Below are positions 1-6,040 of a stretch of 15,043 nucleotides of DNA, piece after piece. Numbering within the stretch: position 1 is the stretch's first letter; every line of letters begins with the position of its first letter. This DNA is from CAZDXV01 sp964648705. Lineage in GTDB: Bacteria > Patescibacteriota > Minisyncoccia > Minisyncoccales > GWA2-38-27. The stretch lies in assembly GCA_964648705.1 (NCBI GenBank), contig CAZYOI010000010.1, positions 1-15,043 of the forward strand, given 5' to 3'. Both the position numbers and the translations under genes were made by a program. Under the pieces are notes generated by a model that saw nothing but the letters and a program-made list of their open reading frames with translations, ran no database searches and was not told where the DNA came from.

Positions 1-3
1 AAT

Positions 4-201
4 ATGGAAAGTATAATTTTGGCAAATCCATGGATTATTTTATTGATTGGCCTTTGGACTTTGCCCTGGAAAGGAGTGGCTTTGTGGAAAGCGGCTGAAA
101 ATCGCCATAAAATATGGTTCATAGTTATTTTAATACTTAATACTTTTGCCATTCTGGAAATAATATACATTTTCTACTTTTCTAAAAGAAAGAACCTATG
201 A
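4..201 (+). CDS. Small two-helix membrane protein, DUF5652-like
   Basis: This 65-residue protein has two hydrophobic stretches, about residues 5-20 and 38-58. Between them lies a short polar loop with the motif WTLPWKGVALWKAAE, and the protein ends in a basic tail (KRKN). The WTxPWKGxALWxAA pattern is what I recall for the DUF5652 family, tiny membrane proteins common in Parcubacteria; this is recognition from memory, not a search. Its function is unknown. The stop codon overlaps the next start (ATGA at 198-201), so it is probably translationally coupled to the Nudix gene. The start lies only three bases inside the window, so an upstream start cannot be excluded, although the length suits the family. 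Confidence 0.7.
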   Translation: MESIILANPWIILLIGLWTLPWKGVALWKAAENRHKIWFIVILILNTFAILEIIYIFYFSKRKNL

Positions 202-665
202 AAGAAGCTACTCTTTGTTTTTTAGTGAAAGAGAAAGACGTTCTTTTGGCCATGAAAAAGAGGGGTTTTGGAGTAGGAAAGTGGAACGGAGTAGGGGGCA
301 AGCTGGACGAGAGAGATTCCAGCATTGAAGAGGCTGTTTTAAGAGAAACAAAAGAAGAGATAGGAGTTAAAATAAAAGATATGGAGAAGGTGGCTTTATT
401 AAAGTTTACTTTTCCCTATAATAAAGATTGGGATCAGAATGTTCATGTCTTTTTGGCCAGAGACTGGGAAGGGGATCCTCGAGAGTCGGAGGAAATGGCT
501 CCTAAATGGTTTAAAGAGGATCAGCTTCCTTTTGATAAAATGTGGGATGACGATAGCTATTGGGTTTCAAGAGCCTTAAAGGGAGAAAAGCTTAAAGCCG
601 AGTTCGTCTTTAAAGAAGGGGAAAAAATAGATAAATACAATATTAAAAAGGTAAAGAAAATATGA
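198..665 (+). CDS. MTH1-like Nudix hydrolase (oxidised purine nucleoside triphosphate diphosphatase)
   Basis: The protein probably hydrolyses oxidised dNTPs such as 8-oxo-dGTP to the monophosphate, cleaning the nucleotide pool. The Nudix box runs over about residues 34-57, with the metal-binding core R49-E50-T-K-E53-E54. The box is one residue longer than the usual GX5EX7REUXEEXGU pattern, and its first Glu is replaced by Ser. Outside the box it resembles animal MTH1 (NUDT1) closely: MKKRGFG before WNGxGGK (W29, N30), and PFDKMWDDDSYW (W116, D118, D119), which match the base-recognition residues N33, W117, D119 and D120 of human MTH1. At 155 residues it is the MTH1 length. It overlaps both neighbours by four bases, so it sits in a coupled operon with the DUF5652-like gene and the nitroreductase. 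Substrate preference is inferred from the motif match. Confidence 0.9.
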   Translation: MKEATLCFLVKEKDVLLAMKKRGFGVGKWNGVGGKLDERDSSIEEAVLRETKEEIGVKIKDMEKVALLKFTFPYNKDWDQNVHVFLARDWEGDPRESEEMAPKWFKEDQLPFDKMWDDDSYWVSRALKGEKLKAEFVFKEGEKIDKYNIKKVKKI

Positions 666-1177
666 ATATCTACGACTTAATTGAAAAAAGAAGAAGTATA
701 AGAAAATTCAGAGATGAAGAAGTCCCAGAGGAAAAGCTGAAGAGGATTCTGGATGCCGGCAGAATGGCTCCTTCTGCCCATAACGCTCAGGACTACAAGT
801 TTGTAGTTGTAAAAGACAAGGCAAAGAGAGAAGCTATTAAGGAAGCTGCAGCAAGCCAGGAGTTTATAGCGGAAGCTCCCGTAATAATAGTTCCTGTCTC
901 TACCAATACAGACCATATTATGGGCTGCGAAGTTCCGGCTTATGCTGTAGATATAGCTATTGCTGTAGATCATATGACCCTGGCTGCTGTTGAGGAGGAT
1001 TTGGGAACCTGCTGGGTGGGGGCTTTTGACCAAGAGAAAGTCAAGAAGATCCTTAATATTCCAGAGAAGTATAAAGCTGTCGTTCTTCTTCCTTTGGGGT
1101 TTCCCTACGAAAGACCGAGCGTTAAATCAAGAAAAAATATGCTGGAAATAGTCCGTTACGAGGAGTTTTCAGAATAA
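662..1177 (+). CDS. Nitroreductase-family FMN oxidoreductase
   Basis: This is a short (171 residues) member of the nitroreductase fold, a homodimeric FMN flavoprotein that uses NAD(P)H to reduce nitro compounds, quinones or other acceptors. Visible marks are the N-terminal RRSIRKF (residues 10-16), whose arginines normally contact the FMN phosphate; APSAHNAQ (residues 36-43), also at the flavin site; GTCWVGAFD (115-123); and PLGFP (144-148) near the end. No ferredoxin domain is attached. The start overlaps the Nudix stop (ATGA), and YbaB follows two bases after the stop. The physiological substrate cannot be told from sequence; members of this size are often annotated only by family. A role in redox stress beside the nucleotide sanitiser is a guess from position. 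Confidence 0.88.
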   Translation: MNIYDLIEKRRSIRKFRDEEVPEEKLKRILDAGRMAPSAHNAQDYKFVVVKDKAKREAIKEAAASQEFIAEAPVIIVPVSTNTDHIMGCEVPAYAVDIAIAVDHMTLAAVEEDLGTCWVGAFDQEKVKKILNIPEKYKAVVLLPLGFPYERPSVKSRKNMLEIVRYEEFSE

Positions 1178-1179
1178 TT

Positions 1180-1416
1180 ATGTTTGACAATCTAAAAAAA
1201 ATGAAAGAATTAAAGGACTCTTTGGCCGAAGAGAGTTTTGAAGCAGAGAAGAGAGGGGCGAAAGTGGTTCTGAACGGCAATATGGAAATAGAGGATATTT
1301 CTCTTAATCCTGAACTGTCTAAAGAGGATCAGGAAGAGGCTGTGAAAGAGTGTTTTAACGAAGTTCTGAAGAAAGCGCAGTCTGCTGTGGCCCGGAAGTT
1401 TCAGGGGATAATCTAA
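1180..1416 (+). CDS. ybaB: YbaB/EbfC-family nucleoid-associated protein, short form
   Basis: The family forms tweezer-shaped dimers that bind DNA without strong sequence preference and help organise the nucleoid. The sequence opens with FDNLKKMKELKDSL, then shows the family pattern of a charged helix, a short beta region (AKVVLNGNMEIEDISLNPEL, residues 27-46) and a C-terminal helix ending AVARKFQGII. At 78 residues it is clearly shorter than the roughly 100-110 residues of typical YbaB; the N-terminal helix is the part cut down. It is the last gene of the first operon. About 40 bases downstream the composition changes to AT-rich sequence and a new promoter begins. In many bacteria ybaB sits next to recR or dnaX; neither is visible here. 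Confidence 0.8.
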   Translation: MFDNLKKMKELKDSLAEESFEAEKRGAKVVLNGNMEIEDISLNPELSKEDQEEAVKECFNEVLKKAQSAVARKFQGII

Positions 1417-1457
1417 GAAATACACGAAAGGTGGTTCGCGAGATAGTTTTTTATTGT

Positions 1458-1486
1458 TTGGGATTTGGTTATATTTTTTGTATAAT
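1458..1486 (+). promoter_or_regulatory. Predicted sigma70-type promoter for the restriction-modification genes
   Basis: A TTGGGA box at 1458-1463 (four of six bases match TTGACA) is separated by 17 bases from a perfect TATAAT at 1481-1486. Transcription would begin near 1493, about 25 bases before the GTG start of the methyltransferase. There is no convincing Shine-Dalgarno sequence in the leader. This is read by eye only; the surroundings are AT-rich, which raises the chance of an accidental -10 match. Confidence 0.55.
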
Positions 1487-1517
1487 AATAATATTAACAG
1501 TAAGATAAAATAGCGTT

Positions 1518-2336
1518 GTGGAAATTAAGAACAAAAATCAGAGAACTGACAAACTGGAGGTAAACAAATTATATCAGGGCGATTTTTTTGAGTTGATTAA
1601 AAAGATAGACGATGAGTCGGTAGATTTGATAATATGTGATGGGCCCTATGGAGTTACCAATCATGAATGGGACAAGATAGAAAACATACAGCAATTTAAT
1701 TTAAATTTAATAAAATTATTCTCAAGAGTATTAAGAGAAGGAGGGGCACTATATCTATTTGGCAAACCTTGTTGTATTGATTTTATAGATTATAGTTCTT
1801 ACTTAAACCTAAATTCTAAGATTATTTGGTATCAACCAAGTAGATTAGCCCAAGGAAGGATTCGCTATACAAACAATTACGATATAATCGCTTATTTTAC
1901 AAAGGGCAAACCGAAAACATTTAATTTAGAAGATATTCGTGTTCCACAGTTAGTAGAGTTAGAACAAAGAAGAAGATGTGAGAGCGTTCCATCGGTTGTA
2001 AATGGTAAATTTAGTAAGACAAGATTTAATGGCAACGGAAAAAACCCAGGCGATGTTTGGGGAGATATAAAGCAGCTTACTTATAAATCTAAGGAACTTT
2101 TACGACGGGACCTTCTAAACACCATTCAGAAACCCGCTAAGTTAATTGAGAGAATTGTAAAAGCAAGTTCAAAAGAAGGAGATCTGGTCCTTGATCCTTT
2201 TGCGGGGGTAGGGACGACATTTGTGGTTTGTAAGAAACTTAAGCGGAACTTTATTGGTTTTGAGATTAACCAGGACCTTGTTAATATTTCTAATGAGAGA
2301 TTAAAAAAGTTGGAATTGCAACATAAGTTATTTTAA
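1518..2336 (+). CDS. Beta-class DNA methyltransferase (N4-cytosine or N6-adenine)
   Basis: This 272-residue enzyme transfers a methyl group from S-adenosylmethionine to an exocyclic amino group in DNA. The catalytic motif IV comes first, DGPYG at residues 41-45 (usually DPPY or SPPY). The SAM-binding part follows near the C-terminus: QKP (204-206, motif X), DPFAGVGTT (226-234, motif I) and FEI (248-250, motif II). This IV-before-I order defines the beta class. The region between, about residues 105-200, should hold the target recognition segment. The start is GTG, with no better ATG nearby. The gene is AT-rich: the 60 bases from 1681 contain 11 G or C, against 33 from 721 in the nitroreductase gene, which suggests transfer. 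It is followed four bases later by a candidate endonuclease. Methylated base and recognition site cannot be predicted safely. Confidence 0.92.
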   Translation: MEIKNKNQRTDKLEVNKLYQGDFFELIKKIDDESVDLIICDGPYGVTNHEWDKIENIQQFNLNLIKLFSRVLREGGALYLFGKPCCIDFIDYSSYLNLNSKIIWYQPSRLAQGRIRYTNNYDIIAYFTKGKPKTFNLEDIRVPQLVELEQRRRCESVPSVVNGKFSKTRFNGNGKNPGDVWGDIKQLTYKSKELLRRDLLNTIQKPAKLIERIVKASSKEGDLVLDPFAGVGTTFVVCKKLKRNFIGFEINQDLVNISNERLKKLELQHKLF

Positions 2337-2340
2337 TAAC

Positions 2341-2832
2341 ATGGCACAAAAATTTATCTCTAAAATTATAAAGCTTGTAACTGAAGCACAAAAATTAGCA
2401 TTAAAAATTGGTATTCCGAATATTTTACAGCCGGGGCTAGTGAAAGAAATGATAATCTCAGAAATACTTTCACATAAACTAATTACTTCAAAAAGAGATG
2501 CTGATGCTTGTGACAAAAATAATCCAGCAATTAAATACGAATATCTTACTTGTTACGAAGGGGGGACTGGACAATTAGATAGAATGTTTAAAAAACCACC
2601 AAAAAAAAGAGCCGAATCCTTATATCGTATTGCACGCAATAAAAAAATCTATCTGGCAGTTTTCTATAAGAAAAACCCATTAAGAGTAAAATTTATTTAT
2701 GAAATTGAACCAAAAGTTTTATTAAAAGATACAAAAAAACAATTAGATAAGAGTAGTAATATAATATCTCATGTTGGTTTTTCTGAGGATTGGGCAAAGC
2801 AAAATGGTAGGGTTGTCTATCAAGATAGATAG
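2341..2832 (+). CDS. Candidate type II restriction endonuclease partner of the methyltransferase
   Basis: I do not recognise this 163-residue protein with certainty. It sits four bases after the methyltransferase, shares its AT-rich composition (16 and 13 G or C in the 60 bases from 2341 and from 2641), and has the size of a small type II endonuclease. The first third is helical with acidic residues E36 and E41 (GLVKEMIISEILSHK). Then comes SKRDADACD (residues 50-58) and a beta-like KYEYLTC (65-71), followed by EGGTGQLDRMFK (73-84). An acidic pair D53/D55 and E67 could form a PD-(D/E)XK-type centre, but the expected Lys two residues after E67 is Leu69, so the assignment of catalytic residues is uncertain. 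Alternatives are an orphan protein carried with the methylase, or an inactive endonuclease. Confidence 0.55.
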   Translation: MAQKFISKIIKLVTEAQKLALKIGIPNILQPGLVKEMIISEILSHKLITSKRDADACDKNNPAIKYEYLTCYEGGTGQLDRMFKKPPKKRAESLYRIARNKKIYLAVFYKKNPLRVKFIYEIEPKVLLKDTKKQLDKSSNIISHVGFSEDWAKQNGRVVYQDR

Positions 2833-2917
2833 CTACGCGGAGGTAAATTTGATATTCTAAAACTAGATAGGATAGATATTTGAGTAGTACGATTTCCTTT
2901 CCAGAAAAAGAGCTAAG

Positions 2918-2939
2918 CCGGGTTTCCTCGGATTTTTTT
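2918..2939 (+). terminator. Predicted intrinsic terminator after the restriction-modification genes
   Basis: CCGGG at 2918-2922 can pair with CTCGG at 2927-2931 (four Watson-Crick pairs and one G-U) around a four-base TTTC loop, followed after one A by seven T at 2933-2939. The stem is short but GC-rich, and the site sits 85 bases after the candidate endonuclease and just before a strong promoter, where a terminator is expected. Confidence 0.6.
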
Positions 2940-2957
2940 AATTATAAATAAAAAAAC

Positions 2958-2986
2958 TTGACACAGAATAATTATGGGTGTATATT
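2958..2986 (+). promoter_or_regulatory. Near-consensus sigma70 promoter of the metal/Fe-S cassette
   Basis: A perfect TTGACA at 2958-2963 is followed after exactly 17 bases by TATATT at 2981-2986 (five of six matches to TATAAT). Transcription should start near 2993, giving a leader of about 44 bases before the ATG at 3037. It is the best promoter match in the window and marks the first gene of the DUF5320-NifX-CDF-MinD operon. No operator repeat is obvious around it. Confidence 0.8.
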
Positions 2987-3036
2987 CATAATAAGAGATA
3001 GAAAGGTCTTAATTTAAAATTAACTTGTATATAATT

Positions 3037-3360
3037 ATGCCATTTGGTAATTCAACAGGACCCGCTGGACAAGGCCCAAGAACAGGAAGAGGATTAGGCT
3101 ACTGCTCAGGTTATTCTTCCCCCGGTTATACAAAGCCTGGTTTTGGAAGAGGTTTTTTCGGAAGGGGAGGCGGAAGAGGCTGGAGAAACTGGTATTACGC
3201 TACAGGTCTGCCCGGCTGGCAGAGAGCCGGAATGAGTTATGCCCTCCAGCAGGAAAAAGAGATGCTGAAACGGGAGAAGGATATGGCTTCTGAAGAAATT
3301 AAGGTTTTAGAGCAGCAGATAAAAGATATTGAAAAGAGGATAAAAGATCTTAAAGGTTAG
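3037..3360 (+). CDS. DUF5320-type glycine/arginine-rich protein with coiled-coil tail
   Basis: The N-terminus MPFGNSTGPAGQGPRTGRG followed by GYCSGY fits the DUF5320 pattern (MPxGDxTGPxGxGPxTGRGxGYC). Small proteins of this type are regularly found beside NifX-fold and MinD-ferredoxin genes. Residues 1-62 are Gly/Arg/aromatic-rich and probably flexible, with one Cys (C23). Residues 68-106 are strongly charged with heptad-like spacing (LKREKDMASEEIKVLEQQ), a likely coiled coil for oligomerisation. I start it at ATG 3037 rather than the in-frame TTG at 3025, because the conserved family motif begins exactly at that Met. This gives 107 residues. It is the first gene after the promoter at 2958-2986. 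Its biochemical role is not known; a scaffold or metal-cluster-related function is inferred only from neighbours. Confidence 0.8.
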   Translation: MPFGNSTGPAGQGPRTGRGLGYCSGYSSPGYTKPGFGRGFFGRGGGRGWRNWYYATGLPGWQRAGMSYALQQEKEMLKREKDMASEEIKVLEQQIKDIEKRIKDLKG

Positions 3361-3401
3361 CAGCTTTCTCGATAGAAAGTTTAATGATAGAATAGAATAT
3401 T

Positions 3402-3569
3402 ATGGGTTTTCAAAAAGAATCTTTTTCTAGGAGGGGTTTTGGACTAGGTCCTTCCGGGAAGTGTATTTGTCCTAAATGCGGCAAAGAGGCTTCCCATAAA
3501 AGAGGGATCCCCTGTTATGAAAAGGAGTGCCCTTCCTGCGGTTCTAAAATGACTAGAAAAAGAGAATGA
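3402..3569 (+). CDS. 55-residue CPxCG zinc-ribbon/rubredoxin-like protein
   Basis: Reading ATG 3402 to TGA 3567-3569 gives a 55-residue protein with six cysteines. Two knuckles, C23-P-K-C26-G and C43-P-S-C46-G, are 16 residues apart and would bind one Zn or Fe as in zinc ribbons and rubredoxins; C21 and C38 are extra. It opens with MGFQKESFSRRGFGLGPSGK, a Gly-rich lead, and ends in a basic MTRKRE. Similar tiny proteins, often labelled ferredoxin, occur next to NifX and DUF5320 genes in Parcubacteria as far as I recall. Its stop overlaps the ATG of the NifX gene (ATGA at 3566-3569), strong evidence that it is translated within this operon. It is short enough for automatic gene calling to miss. 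Metal identity and function are unknown. Confidence 0.8.
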   Translation: MGFQKESFSRRGFGLGPSGKCICPKCGKEASHKRGIPCYEKECPSCGSKMTRKRE

Positions 3570-3964
3570 AAATTTGTATTTCAAGTTCAGGCAATAACTT
3601 AGAAGCTGCTGTAGATCCCCGTTTTGGGAGATGCCTTTATTTTATCTTCCTTGACGATAAAAATCCTGACGATTTTAAGGCTGTTCAGAATGCGGGTGTA
3701 AGAGCTATGAGAGGGGCTGGAATTCAGGCGGCCCAGACTGTTGTAAACGAGAAGGCAGAATCTGTGATTACCGGGAATGTCGGCCCCAATGCTTTTGGCG
3801 CCTTGAATTCTTCCGGTATTAGGATATTCCAGGCTCCCTCCGGCATAAAAGCAAAACAGGCGTTGGAGGAATTTAAAAACAATAATCTTCAAGAGCTTGC
3901 CCAGCCATTCGGCGGATTCGGTTCTGGGGGGCGGGGAAGAGGTTTTAGCAGAGGAAGAAGATGA
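3566..3964 (+). CDS. NifX/NifB-C-fold (dinitrogenase iron-molybdenum cofactor family) protein
   Basis: The fold (PF02579) binds or carries metal-sulfur clusters in nitrogenase cofactor assembly and in the orange protein of Desulfovibrio. Diagnostic pieces are the first strand MKICISSSGN, VDPRFGRCLYF at residues 16-26 (the family's DxRFGR/DHFGR motif), and TGNVGPNAFGAL at 69-80 (the family's GxxGPxA motif). Domain length, about 110 residues, is standard. It is followed by a tail rich in Gly and Arg (residues 115-132, GRGRGFSRGRR) that recalls the DUF5320 protein upstream. No nitrogenase structural genes are visible, so a role in nitrogen fixation is not implied. Its ATG overlaps the stop of the CPxCG gene, and its own stop overlaps the start of the CDF transporter (ATGA at 3961-3964). 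Confidence 0.9.
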   Translation: MKICISSSGNNLEAAVDPRFGRCLYFIFLDDKNPDDFKAVQNAGVRAMRGAGIQAAQTVVNEKAESVITGNVGPNAFGALNSSGIRIFQAPSGIKAKQALEEFKNNNLQELAQPFGGFGSGGRGRGFSRGRR

Positions 3965-5190
3965 GCAGAGATGTTCTTAAAAAGGGGCAGAAAGCCGTTA
4001 ATATAGCGGCTTTAACAACTATTTTGTTCGCTGCAGCCAAAGCTGTAGTCGGTTTTTTTTCTGGCAGCGTTGTTTTGCTTGCTGACGCTGTTCACAGCGC
4101 CGCAGATTCTTTTTCCACTTTTGCCGCTTTTTTAGGCCTGAAAATAGCCCAGAAAGAACCTACTGAGAAATTCTCTTACGGCTTTTATAAAGTGGAGAAC
4201 ATAACGGCTTTGATAATCTCAGGTTTGATCTTTTTTGCCGGCGGAACCATTGTCAAGGAAAGCGTAGATAAGATATTTACAGAGTATGACCTGAAGATTC
4301 CCTTGATAGCTGTAGCTGTAGCTGTTTTGGACGCCTTTGTTCTCTTTCTGGTGGGGAGCTACGAAGTGAAAGCGGGAAAAGAGATAAACTCTCAGAGCCT
4401 GGTGGCTGACGGAAAAGAGTCCAGGCTTCATGTCCTTTCTTCCTCTGTTGTTGTGGTCGGGTTGGTTTCAAGCTGGCTTAAATTTCCTTATCTAGAGGGA
4501 ATCGCCGGAATTATCATTTCTCTGTTCATCTTTCAGGCGGGTTTTGAATCCGCCAAAGATTCCGTTCTGGCTTTGTTGGATGTTTCTCCTGACAAAGAAG
4601 TTGAAGAGAGGATTAAAAAGATATTAAGGGGGATTTCCGGCTTAAGGGGTTTTGACAATTTGAAGCTGAGAAAATCAGGCCCGTTTATCTTCGGCGAGGT
4701 GGAAGCTAAAATAGGCAAAAAAGTTAATGTTAAAAAAGCTTCTGAAGTTTCAGACAGCATAGAAAAAGCTGTAAAAGACAAGGTCAAGACAGTGGATTCT
4801 TTTACAGTTTCAATCACCCCCTATCAGACTAAAAGACAAAAGGTTTGTGTTCCTGTCAGAAAAAGGGACATTGTTTCTCCCTATTTTGGAAGAGCAGAGA
4901 GCTTCCTCTTTTTAGAGGTTGAAAAAGGGAAAATAAAGAGATCTTATCTAAAGGAAAACCCTTATAAGGAAAAAGAAGTCAGGGCGGGGCTGAATGCAGC
5001 TTTGCTTATTATCAAAGAAAAAGTAAATGTTGTTCTGACCAAAGAAATGGGCCCTATTTCTCTCCATACCCTTAGAGACAATATTATAGATGTCTATATC
5101 ATAGAAGAGGACAAAGTTGATAAAGCGGCAGACAGTTTTACAAAAGGGAAACTGAAGCCCTTAAAAGAGGCCACAAAAGCCAAGTTTTAA
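3961..5190 (+). CDS. Cation diffusion facilitator transporter fused to a NifX-type domain
   Basis: Three parts are visible in 409 residues. Residues 10-205 are the CDF membrane domain with about six helices; helix 2 has the family motif LLADAVHSAAD with H45 and D49 as metal ligands. In helix 5, where Zn transporters have HxxxD, this protein has E153 and H157 (ADGKESRLHVLSS). Residues 207-290 are the cytoplasmic dimerisation domain, but it contains no His at all, so its usual Zn sites are absent. Residues 294-395 form a second NifX-like domain: KVCVPVRKRDIVSPYFGRAE (294-313) and TKEMGP (360-365). CDF proteins export divalent metals by proton antiport. The fusion suggests the metal or cluster state read by the NifX domain is linked to export. 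It overlaps the stand-alone NifX gene and precedes MinD by one base. Confidence 0.9.
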   Translation: MSRDVLKKGQKAVNIAALTTILFAAAKAVVGFFSGSVVLLADAVHSAADSFSTFAAFLGLKIAQKEPTEKFSYGFYKVENITALIISGLIFFAGGTIVKESVDKIFTEYDLKIPLIAVAVAVLDAFVLFLVGSYEVKAGKEINSQSLVADGKESRLHVLSSSVVVVGLVSSWLKFPYLEGIAGIIISLFIFQAGFESAKDSVLALLDVSPDKEVEERIKKILRGISGLRGFDNLKLRKSGPFIFGEVEAKIGKKVNVKKASEVSDSIEKAVKDKVKTVDSFTVSITPYQTKRQKVCVPVRKRDIVSPYFGRAESFLFLEVEKGKIKRSYLKENPYKEKEVRAGLNAALLIIKEKVNVVLTKEMGPISLHTLRDNIIDVYIIEEDKVDKAADSFTKGKLKPLKEATKAKF

Positions 5191-5191
5191 T

Positions 5192-6028
5192 ATGAAAAAG
5201 ATAGCGGTTACAGGAGGAAAAGGAGGTACGGGAAAGTCAACAGTAGCTGTATTAATGGCAGCTGATTTTTTAAAAAAGGGAAAGAAGGTAATTTTGGTAG
5301 ATTGCGATGTGGAATGCCCGAACGACTATTTATTACTAGGCGGGAATTTGAAAAAGGGGAAAGAGAAGATTTACGGAGAATTTCCGGTTTTGATTAAAGA
5401 GAAATGCACTAAATGCGGTCTTTGCGTCAAGACCTGCAGAGAAAACGCTATTTTTCAGTCCCTTGATAAAGAAGGAAAGCCCAATTATCCGGTTTTTATC
5501 CGTGACTTGTGCTCGAGATGCGGCGCCTGCTGGACTGTTTGTCCCTTTGGAGCTATTAAGCCCAGAAAAGAAGAAATCGGCAAGATATATCTGAATAAGA
5601 TAAAAGATCTTTGTCTGGTTACAGGAGAAGCCAGGGCAGGACTGGAGGAAACAGGTCCTGTGGTAGAGGGCGCCAAGAGCTTTGCTGAAAAGCTGGCCGA
5701 GAAAGAAAAGGCGGATATTGTTCTTTTTGATACGGCTGCAGGGACCCACTGCCCTGTAATCAATGCTTTGATGGGAGTTGAGCTGGCCTACGCTGTAACA
5801 GAAGCCACTCCTATGGGCAAGTATGATTTAAGCTTGATTTTGGATCTTTGCGAAAAGCTTAAGATTCCAGCCAAAGTAATCCTGAATCAGTCTGATTTGG
5901 GAGATAAAAGTAATATTAATGAAGTGGTTGATAGATTTGGAATAGGAATCGAAAAGGAGATTCCCTATTCAAAAGAAATAGTCAATGCCTATTCTGAAGG
6001 GAGCTTGCTGGATCTTGCTTTGAGATAA
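5192..6028 (+). CDS. MinD/Mrp-superfamily ATPase with inserted two-cluster ferredoxin domain
   Basis: This 278-residue cytoplasmic P-loop ATPase has the deviant Walker A GGKGGTGKST (residues 8-17, signature Lys10, catalytic Lys15), DCD at 37-39 and FDTAAG (179-184) as Walker B region. Between them a ferredoxin domain is inserted. Its first motif is C72-x2-C75-x2-C78-x3-C82 and its second C107-x2-C110-x2-C113-x3-C117-P, enough for two [4Fe-4S] clusters. Such proteins (COG1149 type) occur in pairs, for example in the Desulfovibrio orange-protein clusters, where they are thought to use ATP and electrons in metal-sulfur cluster assembly. The paralog at 13377 is its probable partner. It starts one base after the CDF-NifX stop, so it is co-transcribed with the NifX genes. 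Downstream come decayed genes of the same functional group. Confidence 0.9.
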   Translation: MKKIAVTGGKGGTGKSTVAVLMAADFLKKGKKVILVDCDVECPNDYLLLGGNLKKGKEKIYGEFPVLIKEKCTKCGLCVKTCRENAIFQSLDKEGKPNYPVFIRDLCSRCGACWTVCPFGAIKPRKEEIGKIYLNKIKDLCLVTGEARAGLEETGPVVEGAKSFAEKLAEKEKADIVLFDTAAGTHCPVINALMGVELAYAVTEATPMGKYDLSLILDLCEKLKIPAKVILNQSDLGDKSNINEVVDRFGIGIEKEIPYSKEIVNAYSEGSLLDLALR

Positions 6029-6040
6029 TAATTTTCCAAT

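Noticed and set aside
1425..1457. CGAA/TTCG hairpin with a T-rich stretch after ybaB
   Set aside because: The stem is four pairs and the T run is separated from it by about ten bases; a terminator is expected here but not shown.
3025..3036. TTG start adding four residues to the DUF5320 protein
   Set aside because: The conserved family motif begins at the ATG at 3037, and no ribosome binding site supports the TTG.
3429..3441. AGGAGG inside the CPxCG gene as an internal start site
   Set aside because: The only nearby start codon (TTG at 3439) meets a stop after one codon.
4219..4817. Several minus-strand frames of 60-95 codons inside the CDF gene
   Set aside because: They show no domain pattern and lie opposite a clearly conserved gene; they are by-products of its codon use.
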